Shown here piece after piece: positions 5,488 to 12,697 of a stretch of 12,933 nucleotides of DNA (its first letter is position 1; every line of letters begins with the position of its first letter). Origin of the DNA: JAQVUB01 sp033809415 (GTDB lineage Bacteria; Verrucomicrobiota; Lentisphaeria; Oligosphaerales; Oligosphaeraceae); NCBI GenBank assembly GCA_033809415.1, contig JAPXLT010000120.1, positions 1 through 12,933 of the forward strand, in the 5' to 3' direction. Position numbers and translations under genes: made by a program. The notes beneath the pieces are model-generated. The model saw only the letters and a program-made list of their open reading frames with translations, had not been told where the DNA came from and searched no databases.

Positions 5488-6232
5488 TAACAAGATTCCT
5501 GCTGTTGAGAAGACGGTGCATTTGCTTCATTCTCTTTGCCGGGGGAAAGCCACCCAGGCAGAGCTTAGCCGTGCGCTGGGCATTAGTATGAGCACTACTT
5601 ACCGCATTCTCAACACGCTACGGGAATACGACTGGCTTCGCAAGGAGGAGGATGGATATTACGCGCTTTCCTCCGGATTGTTGCCGTTGCTGGTTCATTT
5701 CCGGGCGGAGCTGAGGAAGCTTGAGCATGCGAAAAAAGCGATTGTGCGCCTTGCCCGGGAGCATCATCTCGCCTGCAAGGTTTCTATTCGGCGCGACCGT
5801 GAGCAGCTGACCCTTTATCGTGCCGAATTGCCAGGTCCGGTCGCTTTGACTGGGCAGCCTGGATCCACGTTTCCGCTGATCGAGGGCTCAGTCGGCGCTG
5901 CGCTGCTGTGCATGGAGTCCGAGGAAAATTTGCGCAGATTGGTGCAGGAATGTGACGCCGACATTCCGGAGAAGAGCAATCCGGAGCTTCTTCTCAGGGG
6001 AGTCGCGGAAGTCCGGGAAAAAGGCTATGCCTTGAATTTGCGCAAGAACCGCTGGAACATCGCCGCTTTGTCCATGCCGCTTTATGGAGAGGGCGGTGCT
6101 GTTGTCGAGGCGGCGTTCACGCTGATCGGAACTGCGGCGGACTTCAGTGGCTCGAAGCTGGCAAAGCACGTCGGCATCCTGCGGCAGGCCATTGATGAAT
6201 GCAATATCGAGCAAGCACCCAACGAGGAGTAG
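5462..6232 (+). CDS. IclR-family transcriptional regulator
   Basis: This is a 256-residue regulator of normal length. The N-terminal winged helix-turn-helix spans about 11-72 (PAVEKTVHLLHSL, TQAELSRALGISMSTTYRILNTLRE, then the wing DGYYALSS). The effector-binding domain covers about 85-250, with GSVGAALLCM (142-151) and KGYALNLRKNRWNIAALSMPL (187-207) at the usual places. IclR proteins often bind sugar acids or aromatic acids. The gene begins the sugar cluster and ends four bases before the next ATG, so it is probably cotranscribed with the enolase-family gene. Neither the ATG at 5462 nor the one at 5483 has a good ribosome binding site. Starting at 5462 leaves a very short leader, so 5483 (249 residues) is a real alternative. 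The inducer is unknown. Confidence 0.9.
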   Translation: MKKQCSNMNNKIPAVEKTVHLLHSLCRGKATQAELSRALGISMSTTYRILNTLREYDWLRKEEDGYYALSSGLLPLLVHFRAELRKLEHAKKAIVRLAREHHLACKVSIRRDREQLTLYRAELPGPVALTGQPGSTFPLIEGSVGAALLCMESEENLRRLVQECDADIPEKSNPELLLRGVAEVREKGYALNLRKNRWNIAALSMPLYGEGGAVVEAAFTLIGTAADFSGSKLAKHVGILRQAIDECNIEQAPNEE

Positions 6233-6236
6233 CGTC

Positions 6237-7553
6237 ATGAAAATCGATCCGTCCACCCTGAAAATCACAGACATGCGCTTTGCCGACATTGATGGCGCAC
6301 CCAAACGCTGCACCCTTCTCAAGATTTATACCAACCAAGGACTCGTCGGCTACGGGGAAATCCGCGATGCCTCGAGTCGGACGTATGCGGCCATGCTCAA
6401 GAGCCGTATCCTGGGAGAGAATCCGTGCAACGTCGAAAAGATTTTCCGCCGCATCAAGCAATTTGGCGGTCACTCCCGGCAGGCTGGCGGAGTTTGCGGC
6501 ATCGAGGTCGCTTTGTGGGACATTGCCGGAAAAGCCTGGGGCGTTCCGGTGTGGCAAATGCTCGGCGGCAAGTTCCGTGACCGCATCCGCATCTATTGCG
6601 ACACTGATTCCGAGGGCGGCGGACGCGACATGGGCAAGGCGCTTAAGGAACGCATCGAGCAGGGCTATACTTTTCTCAAAATGGACCTTGGTATCGAATT
6701 GCTAATGGATATCCCCGGCGCACTGAGCGCCCCAATGGGCTTTTTAGAGAAAATGCGCGAATACAAAAAGACGGTCTTTTCCACGCCGACCGGCTCGATC
6801 GATCCGCGTGCCATGCGAGGGGAAGCCTATGACCTCTTCAATACAGCGCATCCTTTCACCGGCATCCATATCACCGAAAAAGGGCTGGATTATCTGGAAA
6901 AATACATGGCCGACTGCCGGGCGGTCATCGGATATGAGATTCCGATTGCGATTGATCATCTGGGGCATATTCCCATCGAGGACTGCATCAAACTGGCAAA
7001 ACGACTTGAAAAATTCAATCTTGCGTGGATGGAAGACCCGGTTCCCTGGCAGATGACGGATCAGTATGTGCGCCTGGCAAATGCCACCACCACTCCGATC
7101 GGCACCGGAGAGGACATGTATCTGAAGGAGTCCTTCCTGCCGCTTTTCCGCTCCGGCGCACTGGCGGTTGTCCATCCGGACGTGCTGACTGCAGGCGGCA
7201 TCATGGAAACCAAAAAGATCGGCGATTTGGCTGAGGAATACGGCGTCCAGATGTCCATCCACATGGCGGAAAGCCCGGTCGCATGCTTGGCCGCAGTGCA
7301 TGTGGCGGCGGCAACACGGAACTTTATGTCGTTGGAGGTGCATTCGGTGGATATCCCATGGTGGGCGGACTTGATCAAGCCAACGCTGAAAATTGAAGAC
7401 GGCTTCATCCAAGTTCCGGATAAGCCTGGTCTCGGCATCGACGAACTCAACGAGGAACTGATCGCACAGAAACTCCACAAGGATTTTCCGGTTGCCTGGG
7501 AATCCACGGAACAATGGGATAAGGAATGGGCAAACGACCGCCAGTGGTCGTAA
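6237..7553 (+). CDS. Enolase-superfamily protein, mandelate racemase type (probable acid-sugar dehydratase)
   Basis: This 438-residue enzyme has the N-terminal capping domain (about 8-125) and a (beta/alpha)7-beta barrel. The three magnesium ligands are visible as D240 (AIDHLGH), E266 (AWMEDP) and E292 (GTGEDMY). H342 (SIHMAESP) is at the usual base position. The second-strand motif is K148-x-D150 instead of the KxK of mandelate racemase, and the metal aspartate lies in D-H-x-x-H. Such proteins usually dehydrate sugar acids to 2-keto-3-deoxy acids, but the exact substrate cannot be read from sequence. The start at 6237 is supported by GAGGAG (6224-6229), which overlaps the end of the regulator gene. 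The stop codon is followed at once by a long GGGTGCA array. Confidence 0.9.
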   Translation: MKIDPSTLKITDMRFADIDGAPKRCTLLKIYTNQGLVGYGEIRDASSRTYAAMLKSRILGENPCNVEKIFRRIKQFGGHSRQAGGVCGIEVALWDIAGKAWGVPVWQMLGGKFRDRIRIYCDTDSEGGGRDMGKALKERIEQGYTFLKMDLGIELLMDIPGALSAPMGFLEKMREYKKTVFSTPTGSIDPRAMRGEAYDLFNTAHPFTGIHITEKGLDYLEKYMADCRAVIGYEIPIAIDHLGHIPIEDCIKLAKRLEKFNLAWMEDPVPWQMTDQYVRLANATTTPIGTGEDMYLKESFLPLFRSGALAVVHPDVLTAGGIMETKKIGDLAEEYGVQMSIHMAESPVACLAAVHVAAATRNFMSLEVHSVDIPWWADLIKPTLKIEDGFIQVPDKPGLGIDELNEELIAQKLHKDFPVAWESTEQWDKEWANDRQWS

Positions 7554-7667
7554 GGGTGCAGGGGCAGGGGGCAGGGTGCAGGGTGCAGGGTGCAGGGTGC
7601 AGGGTGCAGGGTGCAGGGTGCAGGGTGCAGGGTGCGGGGTGCAGGGGACAGGGTGCAGGGTGCAGGG
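7554..7667 (+). repeat. Long GGGTGCA heptamer array
   Basis: About sixteen heptamers, mostly GGGTGCA with variants (GGGGCA, GGGTGCG, GGGGACA), begin at the base after the TAA (7551-7553) of the enolase-family gene. It is the longest heptamer array in the window and matches the G-quadruplex pattern on the sense strand. It separates the first two genes of the cluster from the last four. Confidence 0.95.
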
Positions 7668-7688
7668 CAATACTCTTCAGAGCAGGTT

Positions 7689-7806
7689 CATCCGTCGAAG
7701 CAGCAACCCTACAAATTTTCCGAGTTTTCCGTGCTTTCCGTGGACAAAAAATAGGTTGTGGGCGTTAGCCCACGCCAAGCCTTTTTGTGTGGTTCGTGGT
7801 TAAAAA
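7689..7806 (+). repeat. Composite repeat modules between the array and the RraA gene
   Basis: Bases 7689-7760 are the CATCCGTC...GTGGACAAAAAAT block (compare 74-138). Bases 7758-7773 form the perfect hairpin GTGGGC-GTTA-GCCCAC. It is followed by GCCAAGCC (7774-7781) and the reversed AACCACGAA block ending in GGTTAAAAAA (7806), as at 4493-4529. A five-T stretch (7782-7786) follows the hairpin at a distance, so it is at best a weak terminator. Between 7807 and 7880 I see only a weak promoter-like TTGTCA (7813-7818) and the ribosome binding site of the next gene. Confidence 0.8.
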
Positions 7807-7880
7807 ATCCCATTGTCACATTACCAAAACGAATTCGATATCGCCATTCCATAAAACGAAATCAAAGAAAGGATTCTGCC

Positions 7881-8636
7881 ATGCCCTCTCTCCAAGACAT
7901 GAGAACCCGTGCGAAGGAAGCCGGCCTTATGAAGCTGGATCGCCTTATCGCGACCCGTCAGCATATCCCGACTAACGAGATTCCCATCCCGGTCAAGGAA
8001 CTCTGTGAACGCTACGAGAAGCTTTATACTGGATGCATCAACGACGTTATGCGCGAACTGTGCCTTCTGAACCAGAATCTCCCTTCCTCGATTATGCCGC
8101 TGCGCGATGAAATGGTGGTCTGCGGCGAGGCGTTCACCGTGAAAAGTGCCCCTAACGTGATGATTGAGGGCGAGATGACGTTCCGCGCCCAGATGCTGGA
8201 TGACATGAAGCCCGAAGGCGTAGTCGTCTGGGACACCTCTGAGGACACCGAAGCCTCCCTCTGGGGCGGTGTTATGACTGCCACCGCTCTCTCCAAGGGC
8301 ATCCGCGGCGCCGTGATTGCAGGCGGCATCCGCGACACCAAGCAGATTCTCGAACAGGATTTCCCCGTTTTCTACAAATACCGCACCAGCAACGGTTCAC
8401 TTGGGCGCTGCATGATTACGCATTATCAGGTGCCGATTAAAGTCGGTAAGGTGACCGTCCGCCCCGGCGATATCATTTTCGGTGACATCGATGGCGTGGT
8501 CTGCGTTCCCCGCGAAATCGCTTATGACGTCTTGCTCCGCGCCGAAGGCATTGAACGCAACGAAATCGATATTTTTTCATGGGTTCGTCAAGGCGATACC
8601 ATTTCAGAGATCATCGACAAGGGTGGATATTTTTAA
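7881..8636 (+). CDS. RraA-family protein (HMG/KDG aldolase-like)
   Basis: This 251-residue protein is related to RraA and to 4-hydroxy-4-methyl-2-oxoglutarate aldolase, a class II, metal-dependent pyruvate aldolase family. Key motifs are ASLWGGVMTATALSKG (125-140), the G-x-R-D signature GGIRD with R151 and D152, and GDIIFGDIDGVVCVP (196-210). It is longer than E. coli RraA (about 160 residues) and near the aldolase branch, with about 40 extra N-terminal residues. The start at 7881 is supported by AAAGGA (7868-7873). Next to a sugar-acid dehydratase, cleavage of a 2-keto-3-deoxy acid into pyruvate and an aldehyde is plausible but inferred. An RNase-regulating role is less likely in this setting. 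The GH10 gene follows after 16 bases. Confidence 0.85.
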   Translation: MPSLQDMRTRAKEAGLMKLDRLIATRQHIPTNEIPIPVKELCERYEKLYTGCINDVMRELCLLNQNLPSSIMPLRDEMVVCGEAFTVKSAPNVMIEGEMTFRAQMLDDMKPEGVVVWDTSEDTEASLWGGVMTATALSKGIRGAVIAGGIRDTKQILEQDFPVFYKYRTSNGSLGRCMITHYQVPIKVGKVTVRPGDIIFGDIDGVVCVPREIAYDVLLRAEGIERNEIDIFSWVRQGDTISEIIDKGGYF

Positions 8637-8652
8637 CCGGAGAAATTGAGCA

Positions 8653-9987
8653 ATGAATTCCCGTGAATTAATGGATTCCGTCACCCGAGACATGGATTTT
8701 CCCCGCGGCGGCATCGAAGAGCGCATTGAGCTCGACATCCGGCGTCACCGCAAGGGCTGGGGACGCTTTGTCCTCTCCGACTCCGAAGGCAAGCCAATCC
8801 AGAACGCGAAACTCAAATTTACACAGACGAAACACGAATTCCTGTTCGGCAGCAATCTGTTTAAGCTTCGCGACTTCCCAACGAAAAAGCAGAATGATTT
8901 GTACGAGAAGCTTTTCAAAAAGGTCTTCAACATTGCTACGGTTCCATTCTACTGGGACACACTGGAACCCGAACCAGGAAAGTTCCGCTACAACCAAAAC
9001 ATTCCTCCCATCGAGCGCCGTCCACCGCCCGATCTTGCGGTGGACTGGTGCCTCGAAAACGGTATCCGGCCCAAAGGGCATTGGCTTTTCTGCGACAACT
9101 TTGTTCCTGCCTGGCTTCCGAAAAACTCGAAAGAGCTGATGGTTCTTTTGGAGAAACGCATCGCCCAGCTGGCGGAGCGTTACGGCGAAAAGGTCACGCT
9201 CTGGGATGCCGTGAACGAGGCGTTTTCCTATCCCCGCTGGTTCCACAAGACCATCCCATGGTCCGTCGTTCCGCAGGATTACGTATATCAGGTGTTCAAG
9301 CTCGCGGAGAAGTATTTCCCGAACTATACCGAACTCTGCTACAACGACGGCAACCACGTGGCCTATCACCCGTTCCACTACGACAATTCACCGATGTATC
9401 TGCTCTGCAAAAGCCTGCTTGACCGTGGGGCGCGTCTCGGGGGAATCGGCATCCAATTCCACATGTTCGGCATCCTCGAACACATGGCCGTCGGAAAAGA
9501 GGCGCACTTCTACTTCGATCCTGCCCATCAGTTCAATGTGCTCGACCAGTACGCCCGGCTCGGGGTGCCGCTCCACATGACGGAAATCTCCTTGCCGACC
9601 TTTGCGGAGCTGCCGCGTAAAGCTGCCGAGGAATTTCAGGCGAAACTGCTGCGTCACTTCTACCGCATCTGGTTCAGCCAGGAGAAAATGGAGTCGATCG
9701 TCTGGTGGAACCTCGTTGATAAAACAGCCTACGGCTCGGAAAACGACTATGACGCCGGACTTGTCAGCAAGGACATGGAGGAGAAACCAGCCTACCAGAT
9801 GCTCGATCGCCTGGTCAACCAGGAATGGCACACAGAATGCACGGTCGAGACCGATGGAAACGGCGTCGCCGACTGGAATGGCTTTTACGGCGACTACAAC
9901 CTGGAAATCACTGCCGGGCGCACGAAAATCAAGCAGAAAACGTCGCTTTCAAAGCATAGTTACAATGAGTATCGCATCTCGCTATAA
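8653..9987 (+). CDS. GH10 glycoside hydrolase (endo-xylanase family), first copy
   Basis: This 444-residue protein has a GH10 barrel over about residues 70-395 and small beta-rich segments on both sides. The acid/base E189 lies in WDAVNEA and the nucleophile E311 in HMTEIS. Q268 and H270 (GIQFH) are kept. It departs from classical xylanases elsewhere: the KW before EP is YW (FYWDTLEPEPGKF, 99-111), and the HTLVWH motif reads HWLFCD (143-148). There is no signal peptide or membrane segment, so it should act in the cytoplasm on imported oligosaccharides. A GGAG sequence (8639-8642) precedes the ATG. The hydrolase fold is certain from motifs; xylan specificity is not. Confidence 0.88.
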   Translation: MNSRELMDSVTRDMDFPRGGIEERIELDIRRHRKGWGRFVLSDSEGKPIQNAKLKFTQTKHEFLFGSNLFKLRDFPTKKQNDLYEKLFKKVFNIATVPFYWDTLEPEPGKFRYNQNIPPIERRPPPDLAVDWCLENGIRPKGHWLFCDNFVPAWLPKNSKELMVLLEKRIAQLAERYGEKVTLWDAVNEAFSYPRWFHKTIPWSVVPQDYVYQVFKLAEKYFPNYTELCYNDGNHVAYHPFHYDNSPMYLLCKSLLDRGARLGGIGIQFHMFGILEHMAVGKEAHFYFDPAHQFNVLDQYARLGVPLHMTEISLPTFAELPRKAAEEFQAKLLRHFYRIWFSQEKMESIVWWNLVDKTAYGSENDYDAGLVSKDMEEKPAYQMLDRLVNQEWHTECTVETDGNGVADWNGFYGDYNLEITAGRTKIKQKTSLSKHSYNEYRISL

Positions 9988-10004
9988 GAAAGGAACATTT
10001 CAAA

Positions 10005-11441
10005 ATGAACTATGAAGAACAACTCCGCTACATGAGTGAAGGCTACCGTGCCCTTTGGAATGAAAAGGAGCAAGCCCGGATCGACCGTGACATCGAGGCT
10101 AACCGCAAGGCCGATGCCTCCTTCATGATCCCTGAAATCCCCGCAGGGACGGAAGTACGGGTCGAACAGGTATCCCATTCCTTCATCTTTGGCGCACACA
10201 TTTTCAATTTTGACCAGCTCGGCACAGACGAACGCAATGAAAAATACAAGGCACTTTACGGAACCTTGTTCAATTCCGCTACCATTGCATTTTATTGGGG
10301 ACCTTTCGAACCGGAGGAAGGCAAATGCCGCTTCCAGGCCGACGAGCGGGATACGGCCGAATTCTGGAACAACTGCAAGGCGCCTAAGTTGGAACCCCAT
10401 TGGCGTCGCCCGCCGACTGATCCGGTCGTGGAATTCTGCGAAAAGAAGGGGATAAGGCTTCATGGTCATACGCTCACATGGGGCAGTACGACGTGGCAAT
10501 ATCCTCGTTGGCTGATGACCAAACTCCCGAAAGAAATCCTTGTGCAGATGCTGACCGATACCCGGAACGGTACCAATATCATGAGCAAAAGCGCGGAGGA
10601 AATCGAGAAGCTTATCCCTGATTTCGCGAACGAATTGAACAAGCAGATGGAGCGTCGCATCCGCGTTATCGCCGAACACTACGGCGACCGTATCATGAGC
10701 TGGGATGTCGTCAACGAAAGTGCCCCGGATTTCGAGCGCGGCAATCAAATCCCGGGCGCGAAACTCTGCAAGAGCGTTTACGGTTTTATGCCTGGCGATT
10801 ATACATATCACTCATTCCAAATCGCGGATGATGCCTTCCCCAAAAACGTCCAGCTTAACATTAACGATTACGATTTGAGACAGTGCTATCTGGATCAAGT
10901 CAACGATCTGCGCTCGCGCGGCTGCCGGATTGACATCATGGGCGCACAGATGCACCTGTTCAATCCGCAAGCGTGCCTGGATATTGCTGATGGCAAGAGC
11001 GACGTACAGTCACCTGCTTCCGTTCGCCAAACCATGGAGCGGATTGGGAAAGCCGGCTTGCCCATTCATCTCAGCGAAATCACGATCACTGCGCCCAACA
11101 ATGACGAACGCGGCCAGATCATTCAGGCGGTCATCGCACGGAATCTGTACCGTCTCTGGTTCAGTCTCAAGCCGATGATGGGAATCACCTGGTGGAACGT
11201 GGTCGACGGCTGCGGCGCACCAGGCGAACCCTCTGTTTCCGGCCTCTATTCCCTCGATATGGAACCCAAGCCGGCTGCTCACGCACTGAACAATTTGATC
11301 CACCACGAATGGAAAACGAAAAAGACAGTCAAAGCCGGCGAAAATGGCCTTGTCGCATTCCGCGGCTTTCGCGGAAAATACAAACTCAGCTGGAAAAATC
11401 CAGATGGCACTGAAAACTCCTGTGACATGATCCTGGAATAA
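10005..11441 (+). CDS. GH10 glycoside hydrolase (endo-xylanase family), second copy
   Basis: This 478-residue GH10 protein lies 17 bases after the first copy and is clearly diverged from it. The acid/base E238 lies in WDVVNES, the nucleophile E358 in HLSEIT, and AQMHLF (314-319) keeps Q315 and H317. HGHTLTWGS (153-161) is closer to the classical motif than in the first copy, but again FYWGPFEPEEG replaces the usual KW..EP. An insert of about 35 residues (180-215) follows the HTLTW strand. The C-terminal GLVAFRGFRGKYKLSW (448-463) is a small beta segment common in this subgroup. No signal peptide is present. AAAGGAA (9989-9995) marks the start. The two adjacent intracellular GH10 enzymes probably share the work on one oligosaccharide. 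Confidence 0.9.
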   Translation: MNYEEQLRYMSEGYRALWNEKEQARIDRDIEANRKADASFMIPEIPAGTEVRVEQVSHSFIFGAHIFNFDQLGTDERNEKYKALYGTLFNSATIAFYWGPFEPEEGKCRFQADERDTAEFWNNCKAPKLEPHWRRPPTDPVVEFCEKKGIRLHGHTLTWGSTTWQYPRWLMTKLPKEILVQMLTDTRNGTNIMSKSAEEIEKLIPDFANELNKQMERRIRVIAEHYGDRIMSWDVVNESAPDFERGNQIPGAKLCKSVYGFMPGDYTYHSFQIADDAFPKNVQLNINDYDLRQCYLDQVNDLRSRGCRIDIMGAQMHLFNPQACLDIADGKSDVQSPASVRQTMERIGKAGLPIHLSEITITAPNNDERGQIIQAVIARNLYRLWFSLKPMMGITWWNVVDGCGAPGEPSVSGLYSLDMEPKPAAHALNNLIHHEWKTKKTVKAGENGLVAFRGFRGKYKLSWKNPDGTENSCDMILE

Positions 11442-11467
11442 TTGTCGGCAAAGAAAAAGGTGCGAGC

Positions 11468-12220
11468 ATGTTGCAGAAACTTTTCAATCTCCACGAGAAG
11501 CGTGCGCTGGTGACTGGTTCGAGCCGGGGAATTGGATATGCCGCCGCCATGGCCTTGGCCGAAGCCGGCGCGCATGTGATTTTCCATGCCAGCAAGCCCT
11601 CGGAGAGACTGGACGCGGCTCTCGCGGAAGCTCGCAGAAGAGGATTCTCCTGCGAGGCGGTCGCCGCCGATATTTCCATGAAAGAAGGTCTGGAGCACCT
11701 GATCTCCGCTACCGTTGCTGTGGACATCTTGGTGCTGAACGCCTCTGCACAGGTCTATATGACTGTCGAGGAGTTCGATGCAGCGGAATTCGACCGGGAA
11801 TACCACACAAATGTGAAAGCCTCGTTCGAGCTTGTCAGGGCTTTCCTTCCCGGTATGCGGGAACGGCGCTTCGGGCGGATCATCGCGTTGGGGAGCGTCA
11901 ACCAGTATCGGCCTTCTCCGCGCCTCTGTCTTTACGCCAGTACCAAGGCCGCCCAGGCAAACTTCATCCTTGGACTCGCCCGCGCCAATGCGAAGTTCGG
12001 AATCACAGCCAATAATGTCGCACCAGGGGTGATTGACACAGACCGCAACAGTGCGGTACTGTCCAAGGCGGAAAGCGCAGAGGAAATCCGGAAGCTTATT
12101 CCGGCAGGACGATTCGGCAAAGCGGAGGATTGCGCCGGACTTATCCTACTGCTCGCTTCGGATGCCGGAAGCTATATCACCGGCGAAGATATTACAGTCG
12201 ATGGCGGAATGCATCTGTAG
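11468..12220 (+). CDS. SDR-family NAD(P)-dependent oxidoreductase
   Basis: This is a 250-residue classical short-chain dehydrogenase of normal length. The cofactor loop is TGSSRGIG (16-23) and the adenine-ring aspartate is D69 in AADIS. NASA (91-94) replaces the usual NNAG. The active site is S143, Y156 and K160 (YASTK), and the protein ends near ITGEDITVDGGMHL. N114 in HTNVKASFEL is also kept. Substrates cannot be read from sequence; many relatives oxidise sugars or sugar acids, or act as 3-oxoacyl-ACP reductases. Within this cluster, oxidation of a released sugar to a sugar acid (or reduction of a keto product) is the best guess. It begins 26 bases after the second GH10 gene with a GAAAAAGGTG ribosome binding region and is the last gene of the cluster. 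Confidence 0.93.
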   Translation: MLQKLFNLHEKRALVTGSSRGIGYAAAMALAEAGAHVIFHASKPSERLDAALAEARRRGFSCEAVAADISMKEGLEHLISATVAVDILVLNASAQVYMTVEEFDAAEFDREYHTNVKASFELVRAFLPGMRERRFGRIIALGSVNQYRPSPRLCLYASTKAAQANFILGLARANAKFGITANNVAPGVIDTDRNSAVLSKAESAEEIRKLIPAGRFGKAEDCAGLILLLASDAGSYITGEDITVDGGMHL

Positions 12221-12496
12221 CAGTCTACGGCTCTTACATAGAAGGCGTCCAAAAAGGTTTCCACGCCCATTTCATCCGCAGATTACGCAGATGGACGCCG
12301 ATTTCCAGGATTAGGAATTACTATGACTTCCCGGGGTTTTCCATGTGTCAAGTCACATTTTCTATGATTCTGCATGATTTTTCTTGAAATTCCGTTTTTC
12401 CGGCACTATGTTTTCTCCGTGGTTCAGACATCATCTAGCCCCACCCACCCAGGGGGCAACCCACCCCTTATTAAGGTACGCGCGCACAAGATAGCC
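12221..12496. other. Gene-free spacer after the cluster with an ATCCGCAGATTACGC block
   Basis: No credible gene is present. Bases 12271-12304 carry TTCATCCGCAGATTACGCAG followed by ATGGACGCCGATTT. This looks like a dispersed intergenic block, although only one copy is in the window. No strong terminator follows the SDR gene. A C-rich stretch GCCCCACCCACCCA followed by GGGGGC (12438-12457) could form a small stem. Confidence 0.5.
12384..12431 (+). promoter_or_regulatory. Promoter-like site resembling the iclR-gene promoter
   Basis: TTGAAA (12384-12389), a 17-base spacer and TATGTT (12407-12412) fit a sigma70 promoter. Directly downstream, bases 12413-12431 match 5445-5463 at 16 of 19 positions (TTCTCCGTGGTTCAGACAT against TTCTCTGTTGTTCAAACAT). 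No gene follows within the window. It may serve a gene beyond 12933 or be a decayed copy. Confidence 0.4.
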
Positions 12497-12658
12497 GTCG
12501 GACGGGTCGGACGGGTCGGACGGGTCGGACAAGTCGGACAAGTCGGACGGGTCGGACGGGTCGGACGGGTCGGACAAGTCGGACGGGTCGGACAAGTCGG
12601 ACGGGTCGGACAAGTCGGACAAGTCGGACAAGTCGGACGGGTCGGACAAGTCGGACGG
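12497..12658 (-). repeat. 18-unit 9-bp array GTCGGACRR
   Basis: Eighteen 9-base units run with no gap. The first seven bases GTCGGAC are invariant and the last two are either GG or AA, in the order G G G A A G G G A G A G A A A G A G. On the minus strand the unit is YYGTCCGAC, as at 4351-4386. Because 9 is a multiple of 3, several frames stay open, but the low-complexity products (for example Ser-Asp-Pro/Leu repeats) are not believable proteins. Confidence 0.97.
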
Positions 12659-12679
12659 GAAAAGCCTCCCTCCACCCCC

Positions 12680-12697
12680 ACTTGCACCCCGCATCCT
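12680..12697 (-). repeat. Decayed GGGTGC-type heptamers
   Basis: On the minus strand this reads GAGGATGCGGGGTGCAAG, two to three decayed heptamers. They lie on the 5' side of the GTCCGAC array on that strand, the same order as at 4305-4386. By the rule seen elsewhere, a minus-strand gene end might once have lain just beyond 12697; none is visible now. Confidence 0.5.

Noticed and set aside
6147..6236. Extended start of the enolase-family gene inside the regulator gene
   Set aside because: It would overlap the regulator gene by about 85 bases. The ATG at 6237 has a GAGGAG site at good spacing and gives a normal N-terminus.
7554..7803. Small proteins with Gly-Cys-Arg-Val-Gln-like repeats
   Set aside because: These are translations of the GGGTGCA array and lack any non-repeat content that suggests a gene.
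7758..7880. Longer N-terminus of the RraA protein
   Set aside because: The extension is encoded by the hairpin and AACCACGAA modules; AAAGGA directly precedes the ATG at 7881.
12497..12658. CRISPR array or repeat protein (Ser-Asp-Pro/Leu or Gly-Arg-Val runs in several frames)
   Set aside because: Units are 9 bp with no spacers, so it is not CRISPR. Frames stay open only because 9 is a multiple of 3, and there is no convincing start signal or conserved domain.
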